Source: Lacticaseibacillus mingshuiensis (GTDB lineage: Bacteria > Bacillota > Bacilli > Lactobacillales > Lactobacillaceae). Taken from it: a stretch of 64,000 nucleotides of DNA. The notes under the pieces were generated by a model. That model had not been told where the DNA came from. It ran no database searches and saw only the letters and a program-made list of their open reading frames with translations. Location of the stretch: assembly GCF_016861785.1 (NCBI RefSeq), contig NZ_BOLS01000010.1, positions 60,841-124,840 of the forward strand, given 5' to 3'. The translations under genes and the position numbers were made by a program. Shown piece by piece: positions 41,352 through 51,036 of the stretch; position 1 is the first letter of the stretch, and the number at the start of each line of letters is the position of its first letter.

Positions 41352-41648
41352 CTAGTCTTCGCGCTTAACGATCATTTGACGCAGAATGTCGCCACTGATC
41401 TTCGCAAGACGATCGAATTCATCGATCGCAGCTGCATCGGAAGCCGTTGCATTTACGATATGGTAGATGCCTTCGGTGTAGTTCTTGATCTCATAGGCAA
41501 ACTTACGCTTTTGCCAATCCTTGGAATCAATGATGGTAGCACCATTTTCCTTCAGAATATTGTCAAAACGCTCTACCAATTGGTTTTTCGCTTCTTCATC
41601 CAGATCAGGCCGGATGATATAAGTGATCTCATACTTGGTCTCAGCCAT
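41352..41648 (-). CDS. rpsF: 30S ribosomal protein S6
   Basis: Small-subunit protein of 98 residues; [28 protein letters not shown] start, [26 protein letters not shown] and a short acidic C-terminus (VKRED) are typical. RBS AAGGAGGTG before the ATG. First gene of its operon, behind a leader with two hairpins. Confidence 0.97.
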   Translation of the reverse strand: MAETKYEITYIIRPDLDEEAKNQLVERFDNILKENGATIIDSKDWQKRKFAYEIKNYTEGIYHIVNATASDAAAIDEFDRLAKISGDILRQMIVKRED

Positions 41649-41649
41649 T

Positions 41650-41769
41650 GACGTTTCACCTCCTTATGGACTTTGGCCCCTTTTTCCTAGGGGCAAGGAG
41701 TAAGCGCAACCCAAATAAGGTTGCACACTCACAAGATAGTAGTGTACCATACCACCTTTGAAACCTCAA
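41650..41769 (-). promoter_or_regulatory. rpsF promoter and hairpin leader
   Basis: -35 TTGAGG (41769-41764), 17-bp spacer, -10 TACACT (41746-41741). The leader has GCAACC TTATTTG GGTTGC and GCCCCT AGGAAAA AGGGGC hairpins before the RBS. S6:S18 autoregulation through such a leader is known in other bacteria; I do not see its CCG motif clearly. Confidence 0.5.
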
Positions 41770-41884
41770 CTGAAAACTCCGGCAAGCCCCCTGACGGACA
41801 AGGGTGCACGCTGAATTTTTCGCTGATAAAAGAGATTACGCAAGTCGGCGAAAAAGGACAGGGCTTTGGTAAAAATAGTGAGGT

Positions 41885-42203
41885 ACCTGCCCGGCCTAGA
41901 CGCTCAGCATGTCTGCAGCAGCTACCCGGCTATCCCGCGGACCGCCGCACCCTGAATCATAGTTGGGCTTCGCGCGGCAGGTCTGAGACATCTAACTGGG
42001 TCCGGCACTCGGGGCTAAGTTCGACCCCAAGTGCCAGCCCCTGTTAGCTGCTCAGACCTGAACGCCGCGCGCCGCACCCTTTTCGAGTTGGGCTTCGGCC
42101 CGCATGGCGGAAGCATCTAGGCGTCTCATGTACGTATGGCCAAATACGCCATACGCCCACGAGCCGCCCTAGCTGTTCCGCCATCCCGCGGACCTCCGCA
42201 CCC
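41885..42203. repeat. Palindromic repeats, inverted orientation
   Basis: Full copies at 41961-42079 (AGTTGGGCTTCG ... GGCACTCGGGGCTAAGTTC followed by GACCCCAAGTGCC ... GCCGCACCC) and 42085-42203, plus a partial one at 41885-41951. The first is the reverse complement relative of the 27.3-kb copies; the second shares only the ends and has a different centre (GTATGGC...GCCATAC), suggesting arm conservation with a changed loop. The rest of the 41.65-42.25 kb gap holds no gene. Confidence 0.85.
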
Positions 42204-42208
42204 TGATT

Positions 42209-42236
42209 CAAAAAAACGAGCCGCCGCCCGTTTTTC
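42209..42236 (-). terminator. Terminator of mgtC-like gene
   Basis: AAAACGGGC / GCTCGTTTT stem then TTTT on the minus strand, about 15 bp after the stop at 42251. Confidence 0.65.
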
Positions 42237-42250
42237 CGTCGTCCAGGGCA

Positions 42251-42952
42251 TCAAATGCTGATGGTCTGGATTCGCATAATGTTTTTGTTCAATGAGATGT
42301 CTTCAATGACATCCGCGTAGCTGATATTTTTCGGCAACTCGATTTCATAGATATTCGTATAGACCTGCAGATCATCGTTTTGCGTCACCTTGAAATTCAC
42401 ATCGTTGACGGTGATATGATGCGCCTCAAAATAATCCTGAATAAACTGCTTGGTCTCCAGCTTGTGATGATACTGAATCTCGAGCCGCTTCATCGGATTG
42501 ACGTGAATCACCCGCTGCAGCAGCGTCAGCACACCGATCACCACAATGGCGGCGGCCAGCGCGATCGCATAGTTGCCCATGCCGATTGCGATGCCCAGCC
42601 CGGCAACGGCCCACAAACTGGCGGCGGTGGTCAGCCCGCGAACGGTGCGGTGCTCGACCATGATCGTCCCGGCGCCGAGAAAGCCAATGCCGGACACGAC
42701 CTGCGCGATCAGCCGCGCGTCATCGGCCCGCAGCACCCCGGACAAATTGGGATGGCTGATCGCCATGTTCAGCGCATTATAGCCGATCTCTTTTTGCACC
42801 AGTGCCAGGATGCAGGCACCCACACAAACCAGCATGTGGGTCTTGATACCCGCCGGCCGGTTCTTATGTTCGCGGTCATAGCCGATGATTCCCGACACAA
42901 CGATCGCCAGAAGCAAGCGGCCGACGATATCGATCAGTGTTAAATGATACAT
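42251..42952 (-). CDS. MgtC/SapB-family membrane protein
   Basis: Integral membrane protein of 233 residues. The MgtC signature is clear: SGIIGYDREHKNRPAGIKTHMLVCVGA, then VVSGIGFLGAGTIMVEHRTVRGLTTAASLWAVAGLGIAIGMG. Five membrane segments are followed by a cytoplasmic ACT-like tail (MKRLEIQYHHKLETKQFIQDYF ...). MgtC proteins are linked to growth at low magnesium and to ATPase control; the role here is unknown. RBS AAAGGAGA. It sits between gyrA and rpsF. Confidence 0.92.
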   Translation of the reverse strand: MYHLTLIDIVGRLLLAIVVSGIIGYDREHKNRPAGIKTHMLVCVGACILALVQKEIGYNALNMAISHPNLSGVLRADDARLIAQVVSGIGFLGAGTIMVEHRTVRGLTTAASLWAVAGLGIAIGMGNYAIALAAAIVVIGVLTLLQRVIHVNPMKRLEIQYHHKLETKQFIQDYFEAHHITVNDVNFKVTQNDDLQVYTNIYEIELPKNISYADVIEDISLNKNIMRIQTISI

Positions 42953-42971
42953 TTGCCGTCTCCTTTCTATG

Positions 42972-43001
42972 AAAAAAGCGGGTCATCACACCCGCTTTTT
43001 T
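42972..43001. terminator. Terminator after gyrA
   Basis: AAAAAAGCGGGT / ACCCGCTTTTTT stem, 12 bp after the gyrA stop; T runs on both strands. Confidence 0.85.
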
Positions 43002-43012
43002 CGTGCTGGTGA

Positions 43013-45697
43013 TCAAATGTCGTCGTCATCATCGGCGTCAGTCGAATCCTTGGCGTCATCATCGTCATCGGCGTCAGTCTCCGCGCGGTTCAGCAGGTCT
43101 TGGACCTGTTGATCGGCGTCCCCGGCATACTCAGTCGTGTCGGCGTTTTCTTCCGTCGTCGCGCCATCGTCTGCTTCGGCGACTGGTCCGTCAGTGGCGA
43201 CTGGCCTCTCAGAGGTTAGCCCATCGCTTGGCTGATCGCCTGCCTCTGGGCTATCCGGTTCGTCGGGTTCCGGCTCAACCTTGGTCATCGCAACGACCTT
43301 GGCGCCATCATCGACCCGCATCAGGCGAACGCCCAATGTGGAGCGGCCCGTTTGCGAGACACTTTGGATATTGAAGCGAATCGTGACCCCAGAGTCCGTC
43401 ATTACCATGATATCCTCGCTGCCATCGACCGCGACCATGCCTGCCAGCGGCCCGTTCTTTTCCGTGACGTTGGCGGTCTTGATGCCTTTGCCTCCGCGGC
43501 CCTTGGTTGGGTACTCGCTGGCTGCGGTCTGCTTGCCGTAGCCATTTTCAGAAATGACGAAGACTTCCTCGTCATCGCGGAGCACGTCGGAGCCGATCAC
43601 ATAGTCACTGTCGCGCAGGCGAATGCCCCGCACCCCAGTGGCAATGCGGCTCATGCTGCGAATGTCGCTTTCCTTGAAGTGGACCGAGTAGCCCAGACGT
43701 GTCGCCACGATCAGGCTGTCGGTGCCGTCTGTTGGAATGACATTGCTCAGCTCATCGCCGTCCTTCATGTGCAAGGCGATCAACCCGTTCTTACGAATGT
43801 TGAAGAACTCCTTGACCGGCGTGCGCTTGACGATACCGTTTTTGGTGATGAAGAACAGATAATGCTCGCCATCCCCGCCCGGTGTCACATTGATCACCGT
43901 TTGGACCTTTTCCTGATTGGAAATACCCAGCAGATTGATGATCGGGATGCCCTTGGCGCTGCGACCGTATTCAGGAATCTCGTAGCCCTTGCTGCGATAA
44001 ACTTTCCCTGTGTTGGTGAAAAACAGCAGGAAGTCATGCGTCGATGTGGAGACCAGGTGCTCCACAAAGTCATCGTCGTGCACCCCAGTGGCCTGAATGC
44101 CGCGGCCGCCGCGATTTTGGGCCTTGAAGTCCTCTGCTGGCAGGCGTTTGACATAGCCATTATGGGTCAGGGTGATGACCACGTTTTGCTCCTCGATCAA
44201 GTCTTCATCTTCGATCGTCAGATCATCGCCGACCAGCAGCTCGGTGCGCCGCTTGTCGCCAAACCGCTTTTGAATATCGAGCAGTTCTTCGTAGATGATC
44301 TGGTGCACACGTTCCGGCTTGGCGAGGATGTCCTTGAAATCGGCGATCGCCGCAATGACATCGTTGTACTCGTTTTCGACCTTCTCGCGTTCCAGACCGG
44401 TCAGCCGAACCAGACGCATATCCAAAATGGCCTGGCTTTGCTTATCGGAGAGCTTGAATTTGTCCATCAAGATCACTTTGGCGGCATCCCCGGTCTGGGA
44501 ACCGCGGATGATCGAGATGATCTCATCGATATGATCCAGCGCGATCTTCAAGCCTTCCAGGATATGGGCGCGCGCTTCGGCCTTTTTCAAGTCGAATTCG
44601 GTCCGCCTGCGAATGACGCTTTCCTGGTGCTTGAGATAGTATTGCAGAATTTCCTTGAGACTCAGCGTGCGGGGCTCGCCGTTGACGATGGCGACCATGT
44701 TGTAGGAAAAACCGGTCTGCATCGGCGTCAACTTGAAGAGGTTGTTCAACACGACAGAGGCGCTCATATCGCGGCGCACATTGATCGTGATGCGCATGCC
44801 ATCGCGGTCCGATTCATCATTCAGGTCGGTGATGCCATCGATCTTCTTTTCGCGCGCGAGTTCTGCGATACGCTCGACCAGGCGGGCCTTGTTGACCATG
44901 TACGGAATCTCCGTGACGATGATGGTCTCCTTGCCTGTTTTGCTGGTCTCGATCTCGGTCTTCGCGCGAACCGTGATCGTCCCGCGCCCAGTTTCATAGG
45001 CACGCCGAATGCCGGCCTTGCCCAACACCAAGCCGCCTGTTGGAAAATCTGGCCCAGGAAGCGCGGTCATCAGATCGGCGGTCGTCACATCCGGGTCATC
45101 CATCAACAGATGCAGCGCCGAGATCGTTTCGGCGAGGTTGTGCGGCGGGATATTGGTGGTCATCCCCACCGCGATTCCGGTCGCGCCGTTGACCAAGAGA
45201 TTCGGGAAGCGTGCCGGCAGGACTACTGGCTCTTTTTCCGTGCCATCATAATTATCGGTGTAATCGATGGTGTCCTTATTGATATCGCGCAGCATCTCCA
45301 AGGTGATGCGGCTCATCCGCGCTTCGGTGTACCGCATCGCGGCGGCGCCGTCCCCATCGACGGAGCCAAAGTTCCCGTGCCCGTCGACCAGCATGTACCG
45401 GTATGAGAAGTCCTGGGCCATCCGCACCAGGCCTTCATAGATCGATGAATCCCCATGTGGATGGTATTTCCCCATGACATCCCCGACGATACGGGCGGAT
45501 TTCTTATACGGTTTATCCGGGGTGACCCCCAGTTCGTTCATCCCATACAGAATCCGGCGCTGCACCGGCTTCAGGCCATCACGCACATCTGGCAAGGCAC
45601 GCGCAACGATGACACTCATCGCGTAATCGAGAAATGAGGTCTTCATCGTTTGCGCCAAGTTGACGTTGGTGATGCGGCTTTCTTGACGATCATCCAT
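43013..45697 (-). CDS. gyrA: DNA gyrase subunit A
   Basis: Subunit with the active-site tyrosine of type II topoisomerase, 894 residues. [42 protein letters not shown] (quinolone-resistance region, wild-type GDSSIYE) and [11 protein letters not shown] (catalytic Tyr) are intact. The GyrA box [12 protein letters not shown] and five further beta-pinwheel blades follow. After residue about 812 a disordered tail of about 80 residues is extremely acidic ([11 protein letters not shown] ... [20 protein letters not shown]); acidic GyrA tails exist in other bacteria but this is long. RBS AAGGGAG. Confidence 0.97.
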   Translation of the reverse strand: MDDRQESRITNVNLAQTMKTSFLDYAMSVIVARALPDVRDGLKPVQRRILYGMNELGVTPDKPYKKSARIVGDVMGKYHPHGDSSIYEGLVRMAQDFSYRYMLVDGHGNFGSVDGDGAAAMRYTEARMSRITLEMLRDINKDTIDYTDNYDGTEKEPVVLPARFPNLLVNGATGIAVGMTTNIPPHNLAETISALHLLMDDPDVTTADLMTALPGPDFPTGGLVLGKAGIRRAYETGRGTITVRAKTEIETSKTGKETIIVTEIPYMVNKARLVERIAELAREKKIDGITDLNDESDRDGMRITINVRRDMSASVVLNNLFKLTPMQTGFSYNMVAIVNGEPRTLSLKEILQYYLKHQESVIRRRTEFDLKKAEARAHILEGLKIALDHIDEIISIIRGSQTGDAAKVILMDKFKLSDKQSQAILDMRLVRLTGLEREKVENEYNDVIAAIADFKDILAKPERVHQIIYEELLDIQKRFGDKRRTELLVGDDLTIEDEDLIEEQNVVITLTHNGYVKRLPAEDFKAQNRGGRGIQATGVHDDDFVEHLVSTSTHDFLLFFTNTGKVYRSKGYEIPEYGRSAKGIPIINLLGISNQEKVQTVINVTPGGDGEHYLFFITKNGIVKRTPVKEFFNIRKNGLIALHMKDGDELSNVIPTDGTDSLIVATRLGYSVHFKESDIRSMSRIATGVRGIRLRDSDYVIGSDVLRDDEEVFVISENGYGKQTAASEYPTKGRGGKGIKTANVTEKNGPLAGMVAVDGSEDIMVMTDSGVTIRFNIQSVSQTGRSTLGVRLMRVDDGAKVVAMTKVEPEPDEPDSPEAGDQPSDGLTSERPVATDGPVAEADDGATTEENADTTEYAGDADQQVQDLLNRAETDADDDDDAKDSTDADDDDDI

Positions 45698-45806
45698 TGA
45701 CGTTACTATCTCCCTTCATAGCAAAAATGGTGCTGGGCCGCGTCTAACAATCGCGCCCCGATTTTTTTAGAACTCGAGTCCCCGCATTGAAGCGAGGCAA
45801 CTTGAG

Positions 45807-47789
45807 TTAAGCATCGATATTTTCAGTGTCGACGAACTTCGCATTTTCCTCGATGAACTTGCGGCGTGGATCGACCTTGTCGCCCATCAGCATGTCAAAA
45901 ATACCATCCGCACTTTCGGCATCTTCCGGTGAGACCCGCAGCATCCGGCGCGTGTCCGGATTCATCGTGGTCTCCCAAAGCTGGCTGGCATCCATTTCAC
46001 CTAGCCCTTTGTAACGCTGAATCTCAGGCTTTGGCGAAGGCGGCAGCTGGCCCAAGACATCCTGCAGCTCTTCATCCGTATCGATGTACCGCATCATTTT
46101 GCCCTGGCGCACGCGATACAGCGGCGGCTGGGCGATGTAGACATAGCCGGCATCCAAGAGCGGCCGCATGTAGCGATAGATCAGCGTCAGCAGCAACGTC
46201 CGGATATGCGCGCCATCGACATCGGCATCGGTCATGATGATCAATTTATGATAACGCGCCTTGGCGACATTGAAGTCATCACCGAAGCCGGTGCCCATCG
46301 CGGTGAACAGGGTCCGAATCTCTTCGTTGGCCAAAATCCGTTCCATGCTGGCTTTTTCAACGTTCAGGATCTTCCCACGAATTGGCAAGATGGCCTGAGT
46401 CAGGCGTGACCGCCCAGACTTGGCCGAACCACCCGCCGAATCCCCTTCGACGATAAACAGCTCAGAGATCTCGGGATCCTTACTGGAGTTATCGGCGAGC
46501 TTGCCTGGCAGGTTGGAGATCTCCAGCCCACTCTTTTTGCGGGTCGCTTCACGGGCACGCTTGGCAGCGGCGCGCGCTTTTGACGCCACCATCGCCTTAT
46601 CGACGATCTGATGGGCCTCATCTGGATGCTCGAGTAGGAACTTGTTGAAGGCTTCCGAGAAGGTGCGATCGGTGACCGTCCGTGCATCGGCATTGCCGAG
46701 CTTGGTTTTGGTCTGGCCTTCAAATTGCGGGTCCGGATGCTTGACGGAAACAACCGCCGTCATCCCTTCACGCACATCGTCGCCGGAAAGACTCTCATCA
46801 TTTTCCTTCAGCGAGCCGAACTTGCGAGCGTAGTCGTTGACCACCCGCGTCAGCGCTGCCTTGAACCCGGTCTCATGCGTCCCGCCTTCATAGGTGTGGA
46901 TGTTGTTGGCAAACGTCATCAAGTTGGTGTGATAGTCATTCGTGTATTGAATGGCGACTTCCACCGTGATGCCATTGCTTTGCCCTTCGACATAGATCGG
47001 CTCTTCCAGCAGGTGTTCCTTGCTGCGGTCGAGGAATTCAACATATTCCTTGATCCCGCCTTCAGCATGGAAGACTTTCTTTTCCGCTGTCTCGGCGCGC
47101 TTGTCGGTAAAGGTCAGCTTGAGGCCTTTATTCAAAAACGCGAGCTCGCGGATGCGCTGGGTCAGAATTTTATCGTCATAGACCGTGGTCTCAGTGAAAA
47201 TATCCGGATCCGGCACAAAATGGACCTTGGTGCCATGTTCGTGCTCTGGCGCGTCGCCGATGACTTTCATCGGGGTGTTGACCTTTCCCCGCTTGAAATC
47301 GATGTAATAGCGCTTGCCGCCACGGGTGACGACCACATCAAGCGAGGTCGACAGCGCATTGACGACCGAGGCGCCGACCCCGTGCAGGCCACCGGAGACT
47401 TTGTAGCCGCCACCGCCGAATTTCCCGCCGGCATGGAGAATGGTGAAGACTGTTTCCAGCGCCGGCCGGCCAGTCTTTTTTTGCAGGTCGACTGGAATGC
47501 CGCGCCCATCATCCACAACTGTGATCGAGTTATCCGGCTCGACTTCGATGTTGATCTCGCTGGCAAAACCCGCCAACGCCTCGTCGATCCCGTTATCGAT
47601 AATTTCCCAGACCAGGTGATGGAGCCCCTGACTGCTGGTGCTGCCGATGTACATCCCCGGTCGTTTGCGGACCGCTTCGAGGCCTTCGAGCACTTGAATC
47701 TGGCTAGCGTCATATTCCGCTGCCAATTCGTCTTTCTTTTCGGCTTCTGCTTCGATCTCTTCAGGTGTTTCGTTTGTGTTTTCTGCCAC
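45807..47789 (-). CDS. gyrB: DNA gyrase subunit B
   Basis: ATPase subunit of gyrase, 660 residues. GTG start with GGAGG 10 bases upstream, after an acidic N-terminus ([13 protein letters not shown]). ATP site: [58 protein letters not shown] and [18 protein letters not shown]-terminus [20 protein letters not shown]. Between it and gyrA is a 109-bp gap with a hairpin (AACTC/GAGTT) that lacks a minus-strand T run, so read-through into gyrA is expected. Confidence 0.98.
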   Translation of the reverse strand: MAENTNETPEEIEAEAEKKDELAAEYDASQIQVLEGLEAVRKRPGMYIGSTSSQGLHHLVWEIIDNGIDEALAGFASEINIEVEPDNSITVVDDGRGIPVDLQKKTGRPALETVFTILHAGGKFGGGGYKVSGGLHGVGASVVNALSTSLDVVVTRGGKRYYIDFKRGKVNTPMKVIGDAPEHEHGTKVHFVPDPDIFTETTVYDDKILTQRIRELAFLNKGLKLTFTDKRAETAEKKVFHAEGGIKEYVEFLDRSKEHLLEEPIYVEGQSNGITVEVAIQYTNDYHTNLMTFANNIHTYEGGTHETGFKAALTRVVNDYARKFGSLKENDESLSGDDVREGMTAVVSVKHPDPQFEGQTKTKLGNADARTVTDRTFSEAFNKFLLEHPDEAHQIVDKAMVASKARAAAKRAREATRKKSGLEISNLPGKLADNSSKDPEISELFIVEGDSAGGSAKSGRSRLTQAILPIRGKILNVEKASMERILANEEIRTLFTAMGTGFGDDFNVAKARYHKLIIMTDADVDGAHIRTLLLTLIYRYMRPLLDAGYVYIAQPPLYRVRQGKMMRYIDTDEELQDVLGQLPPSPKPEIQRYKGLGEMDASQLWETTMNPDTRRMLRVSPEDAESADGIFDMLMGDKVDPRRKFIEENAKFVDTENIDA

Positions 47790-47813
47790 GAGATTGATTC
47801 CTCCGTCTTTTGA

Positions 47814-48929
47814 TTATTGCGTGCTAAGCGTGCCGTGGTCGACATGGAAAACAGTCGGCGCGTCGATCAACTCACGCGCGATGCCATCGAGGCTGGTCGT
47901 GGTGAGAAAGGTCTGCACTTTATTTTGAATTGCCTTGAGCAAATGAGTCTGGCGCGCATCATCAAGCTCCGACAACACGTCATCCAGCAGCAACACCGGA
48001 TATTCGCCAGTCTGTGCCTTCATCAGGTCGATCTCGGCGAGTTTGACGGCCAAGGCCGTGGTCCGTTGCTGGCCTTGGCTGCCATAATTGGCGACATTTT
48101 TATCATTGACGATAAACGCCACATCATCGCGATGGGGACCGACCAATGTGGTGCCCTGCTCGATCTCCCGCGCGGTGTGCTGCTTGAAAAGCGTTTGCAA
48201 GGCCGCCTGCGCCGTTTCCACCGACTGCCTTGCCTCTTCCGGGACTTGGCTTTGATAGGCGAAGGTCAGCTGTTCCCGCCCTTTGGTAATGCCGCCATGT
48301 ATCGTTGCTGCAAAAGTGGCCATTTGCTGGAGTAAGCTGGTCCGGGCTACGACGATCTCGGCGCCAAACCCTGCCAACTGATCGCCGAGCACCTCCAGAT
48401 ACACCTGGTCGTTGGCTTGATGAAATTTGAGTTGCTTGAGATAGGCATTGCGCTGTTTGAGCATCGTCCGGTAACTCGAGAGTGCAAAGAGATATTTGGC
48501 GCTCATTTGGCCGAATTCCATATCAATGAACCGCCGTCGCGTTGCCGGGGAGCCTTTCACCAAGGCCAGGTCCTCTGGGGCAAAAAGCACCACGTTGAAC
48601 CGGCCCAGGTACTGCGACAATTTTGGCTGCTCGATGCGATCGATGCGGGCGCGCTTGCCCTGAGTGCTGATGATCAGCTCCAGGTCGTTGCTCGTCGTTT
48701 CACGTGAAACATGGCCCGCGATGCGCGCAAATTGTTCGCCGAATTGAATCAGCTCCCGGTCGTTATTAGTGCGGTGGCTGCGCGCCAATGCCAGCACGTA
48801 CATCGCCTCAAGCAGGTTCGTTTTGCCTTGTGCATTGGCGCCCATCAGCACGTTGATCTGCGGTGAAAAATCGACATCCACCGCCGAATAATTGCGGTAT
48901 TGCTTCAGCGTTAGATGATCCAGTCTCAT
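47814..48929 (-). CDS. recF: DNA replication and repair protein RecF
   Basis: ABC-type ATPase of recombination repair, 371 residues. MRLDHLTLKQYRNYSAVDVDFSPQINVLMGANAQGKTNLLEAMY has the Walker A GANAQGKTN; the signature YGSQGQQRTTALAVKLAEIDLM and Walker B YPVLLLDDVLSELDDARQTHLL are intact. The ATG overlaps the yaaA stop (TAATG). A parS core lies within the gene at 48697-48710. Confidence 0.97.
   Translation of the reverse strand: MRLDHLTLKQYRNYSAVDVDFSPQINVLMGANAQGKTNLLEAMYVLALARSHRTNNDRELIQFGEQFARIAGHVSRETTSNDLELIISTQGKRARIDRIEQPKLSQYLGRFNVVLFAPEDLALVKGSPATRRRFIDMEFGQMSAKYLFALSSYRTMLKQRNAYLKQLKFHQANDQVYLEVLGDQLAGFGAEIVVARTSLLQQMATFAATIHGGITKGREQLTFAYQSQVPEEARQSVETAQAALQTLFKQHTAREIEQGTTLVGPHRDDVAFIVNDKNVANYGSQGQQRTTALAVKLAEIDLMKAQTGEYPVLLLDDVLSELDDARQTHLLKAIQNKVQTFLTTTSLDGIARELIDAPTVFHVDHGTLSTQ
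48697..48710. promoter_or_regulatory. parS site within recF
   Basis: CGTTTCACGTGAAACA context; GTTTCACGTGAAAC is the perfect 14-bp parS core, about 5 kb from the dnaA-side origin, inside the coding sequence. Confidence 0.85.
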
Positions 48930-49144
48930 TACGCAGAAGTGACGGTGATCGCAGTCCCGTCAGGCAAGGCCAGCTTGTCGCCCGGCACCAGTTTCCGGCC
49001 ACGCCGTGAATCTGGGGCGCCGTTGATGCGCACCGTATTCACAGCAAGATAAGCCTTTGCCGCCCCGCCGCTATCGATCACGCCAGCTTCTTTCAGTAAC
49101 TGACCCAATGTGATATACGGCGTGTTGATCGTCACGATCGCCAT
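48929..49144 (-). CDS. yaaA: S4-domain RNA-binding protein YaaA
   Basis: Small S4-like RNA-binding protein of 71 residues, thought to be linked to ribosome assembly. ITLGQLLKEAGVIDSGGAAKAYLAVNTVRINGAPDSRRGRKLVPGDKL is the S4 domain. It overlaps recF by one base, as expected in the dnaN-yaaA-recF order. Here dnaN does not directly precede it: a secreted-protein gene intervenes. Confidence 0.95.
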   Translation of the reverse strand: MAIVTINTPYITLGQLLKEAGVIDSGGAAKAYLAVNTVRINGAPDSRRGRKLVPGDKLALPDGTAITVTSA

Positions 49145-49348
49145 TGTTTGCCACTCCCTTGGTTTGAGTTTTTGAGAATAATCCTACCTATATAGTATAC
49201 CGTTTATTTGTACCTAAAACAATTCGATTTGGCGATATCAGGCGGTTTCACTCGATTTTAGTGAGAGATAGCCCCTATGTCTAAAACACCCTAAAAACGG
49301 TTAAAACGCAAAATTGGGCCAAATTCGACGATCTGGCCCAATTTTGTG

Positions 49349-50764
49349 TCATTTCTCAAGCACTTCCGGGGTCGGCTCCTGCCGCAGTTCAAATATCAGA
49401 CTCGTCTGATACTGACCCCGCCAAACAACAGGTTGCGCGAATAGTTGTAGATACGGGTCCTCAAACGGCAGGATAGCAGGCCCGTTGCCACTTGCGACCC
49501 AATTTTCTGAAAGCGATGGGTGGCGTTGGTCATTGGCAAAGGCTGAACCCAAATGCCATTGTGCGGCCAAAGTGTGTTGCCCATCGCTCACCGGCTTGGC
49601 CGTGACCCAAAGTTGCCAAGGCCCGGCTGCGTCGATCGTGAGCTCGGTCCATGGCAGTGCCAACCGAACGTCTTGGTGCAGTAATTGGCGGACGCCAACA
49701 GTCAACAGCGTGCGCTCATCACCGCTGCTGACAAGCGGCAATTGAAAGGCCTCCGCAAACGCGACGGCCGCGGTTGTGGCGCTGGTCGTGTACTGAGTGA
49801 CAACTTGATACCGCGAGCGGCCGCCGCCAGCCGGCAGATAAAATCGTGAGCGCGTGTCCGCCTGCATCAATTCGCGTTGACCACCAGTTTCGCGATACCA
49901 GAGGAAGCGGCGTTGATGCGTCGGTTGAGGAGGGTAACTCACGGGCGCGTCCAGGTAGTCCCCCACCTCGTCGTGTCCTTCCTGTAGCCCGCCTTGCGTG
50001 AACTGGCCGGTGAACACATGGCCACCGACTGTGATCTGAAGATGGGCCTGAAACGGTTTATCAGGCGGGCCATCGAGCGGCGGGACCAGCAGCGTTTTCG
50101 CTAACGTCTGTTGCGCGGTCAAGGTCATCAATTGCTGCGTGCTGGCCAGATAATAATAGAGCGGGCGCGGGCGATCATAGGTCACGGTGCTGGCTGGGGC
50201 AAAAAGCCGGCCTTGATCGTCCTGCCAATACAGTGGCAACAACACGTTCCACGCGACCGTCTGCCCCTCAACAAGCGCCGTCAAATGGGCGGGTGCACTG
50301 GGCAGCACATGCACCGTGACTGATCTTGCAGCGACGGTGTCCCCATTAAACAGCGTCGGATAGACAGACAAGGTAAACGTGCCGGTTTCCTTAAAAACGA
50401 GTTGGCGGTGCGCATAACCAGCCGCCCCAACGACATCAAAAAAGCTGACCGCCGCGAGCGTTTTTGCAGGGCGATAGACGGTTGTCGCGATCATGTCGCT
50501 GGAAAGGCCGCGAATGTATGGGACGGTGGTGGTCGCCGGCTGATCGCGAGCCAGGCCATACACCGCCGCCAAGAGAAGCGGTTCATTGACGACCGTATAA
50601 AGATCGGCTGGCGGCGAGATGACTTGCCCCTCTGCCGAAAGTGGGTCATAGGTGACCCCCGCAAAGAGGTCGCTGGTTGCCGCACGCGTCGGCTGACCCG
50701 GATTCACAGCGACGGCGATCCAAGTCAATAAGGCGGCGCAAAAAAGAAGCCATCGTCTATTCAT
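49349..50764 (-). CDS. Unrecognised secreted protein between dnaN and yaaA
   Basis: Secreted protein of 471 residues, not recognised. MNRRWLLFCAALLTWIAVAVNPGQPTRAA is a Sec signal with a likely cleavage site TRA-AT (about residue 29). The mature part is rich in beta-prone Thr/Val/Tyr stretches; no transmembrane segment, LPXTG or known catalytic motif is seen, so it may be a soluble or cell-surface protein. It is between two housekeeping genes that are normally adjacent, and has its own RBS and a 272-bp gap upstream. Antisense to it are only shadow frames. Confidence 0.75.
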   Translation of the reverse strand: MNRRWLLFCAALLTWIAVAVNPGQPTRAATSDLFAGVTYDPLSAEGQVISPPADLYTVVNEPLLLAAVYGLARDQPATTTVPYIRGLSSDMIATTVYRPAKTLAAVSFFDVVGAAGYAHRQLVFKETGTFTLSVYPTLFNGDTVAARSVTVHVLPSAPAHLTALVEGQTVAWNVLLPLYWQDDQGRLFAPASTVTYDRPRPLYYYLASTQQLMTLTAQQTLAKTLLVPPLDGPPDKPFQAHLQITVGGHVFTGQFTQGGLQEGHDEVGDYLDAPVSYPPQPTHQRRFLWYRETGGQRELMQADTRSRFYLPAGGGRSRYQVVTQYTTSATTAAVAFAEAFQLPLVSSGDERTLLTVGVRQLLHQDVRLALPWTELTIDAAGPWQLWVTAKPVSDGQHTLAAQWHLGSAFANDQRHPSLSENWVASGNGPAILPFEDPYLQLFAQPVVWRGQYQTSLIFELRQEPTPEVLEK

Positions 50765-50976
50765 GTTGCATCACTCCACTCCTTCATTGTCATATCAACA
50801 AATTACGCAGAATGAGCCGCGAGTAACAATGTTTTTTGATGCATGAGTTAAGATACTAAACGCAAACGTTTTTTGCATGAATATGGACCGCCATGTCGAT
50901 AAAACGGCGGCATCCTGAGACCCTAAAACCAAACGAACGGTATTTTCGGTGAAGACCATTTCTTTTTACAGACAGC

Positions 50977-51012
50977 AAAAAAGCCATCTGCGTAACACGC
51001 GCAAACAGCTTT
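50977..51012 (-). terminator. Terminator after dnaN
   Basis: AAAGC(TG)TTTGCG, loop, CGCAGA(TG)GCTTT then TTT on the minus strand, 25 bp after the dnaN stop. This cuts dnaN from the secreted-protein gene. Confidence 0.75.
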
Positions 51013-51036
51013 CAGCAAGTCTATTGCTTTGTATTT

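Noticed and set aside
43352..45406. 684-codon open frame on the plus strand opposite gyrA
   Set aside because: It is an antisense shadow of a highly conserved gene in GC-rich DNA; no RBS and no recognisable protein pattern.
45740..45806. Terminator between gyrB and gyrA
   Set aside because: A hairpin exists, but the T run is on the plus strand only, so it should not end the minus-strand transcript.
46725..47813. Long plus-strand frame opposite gyrB (362 codons)
   Set aside because: Same reason: antisense to a certain housekeeping gene, no start signal and no domain.
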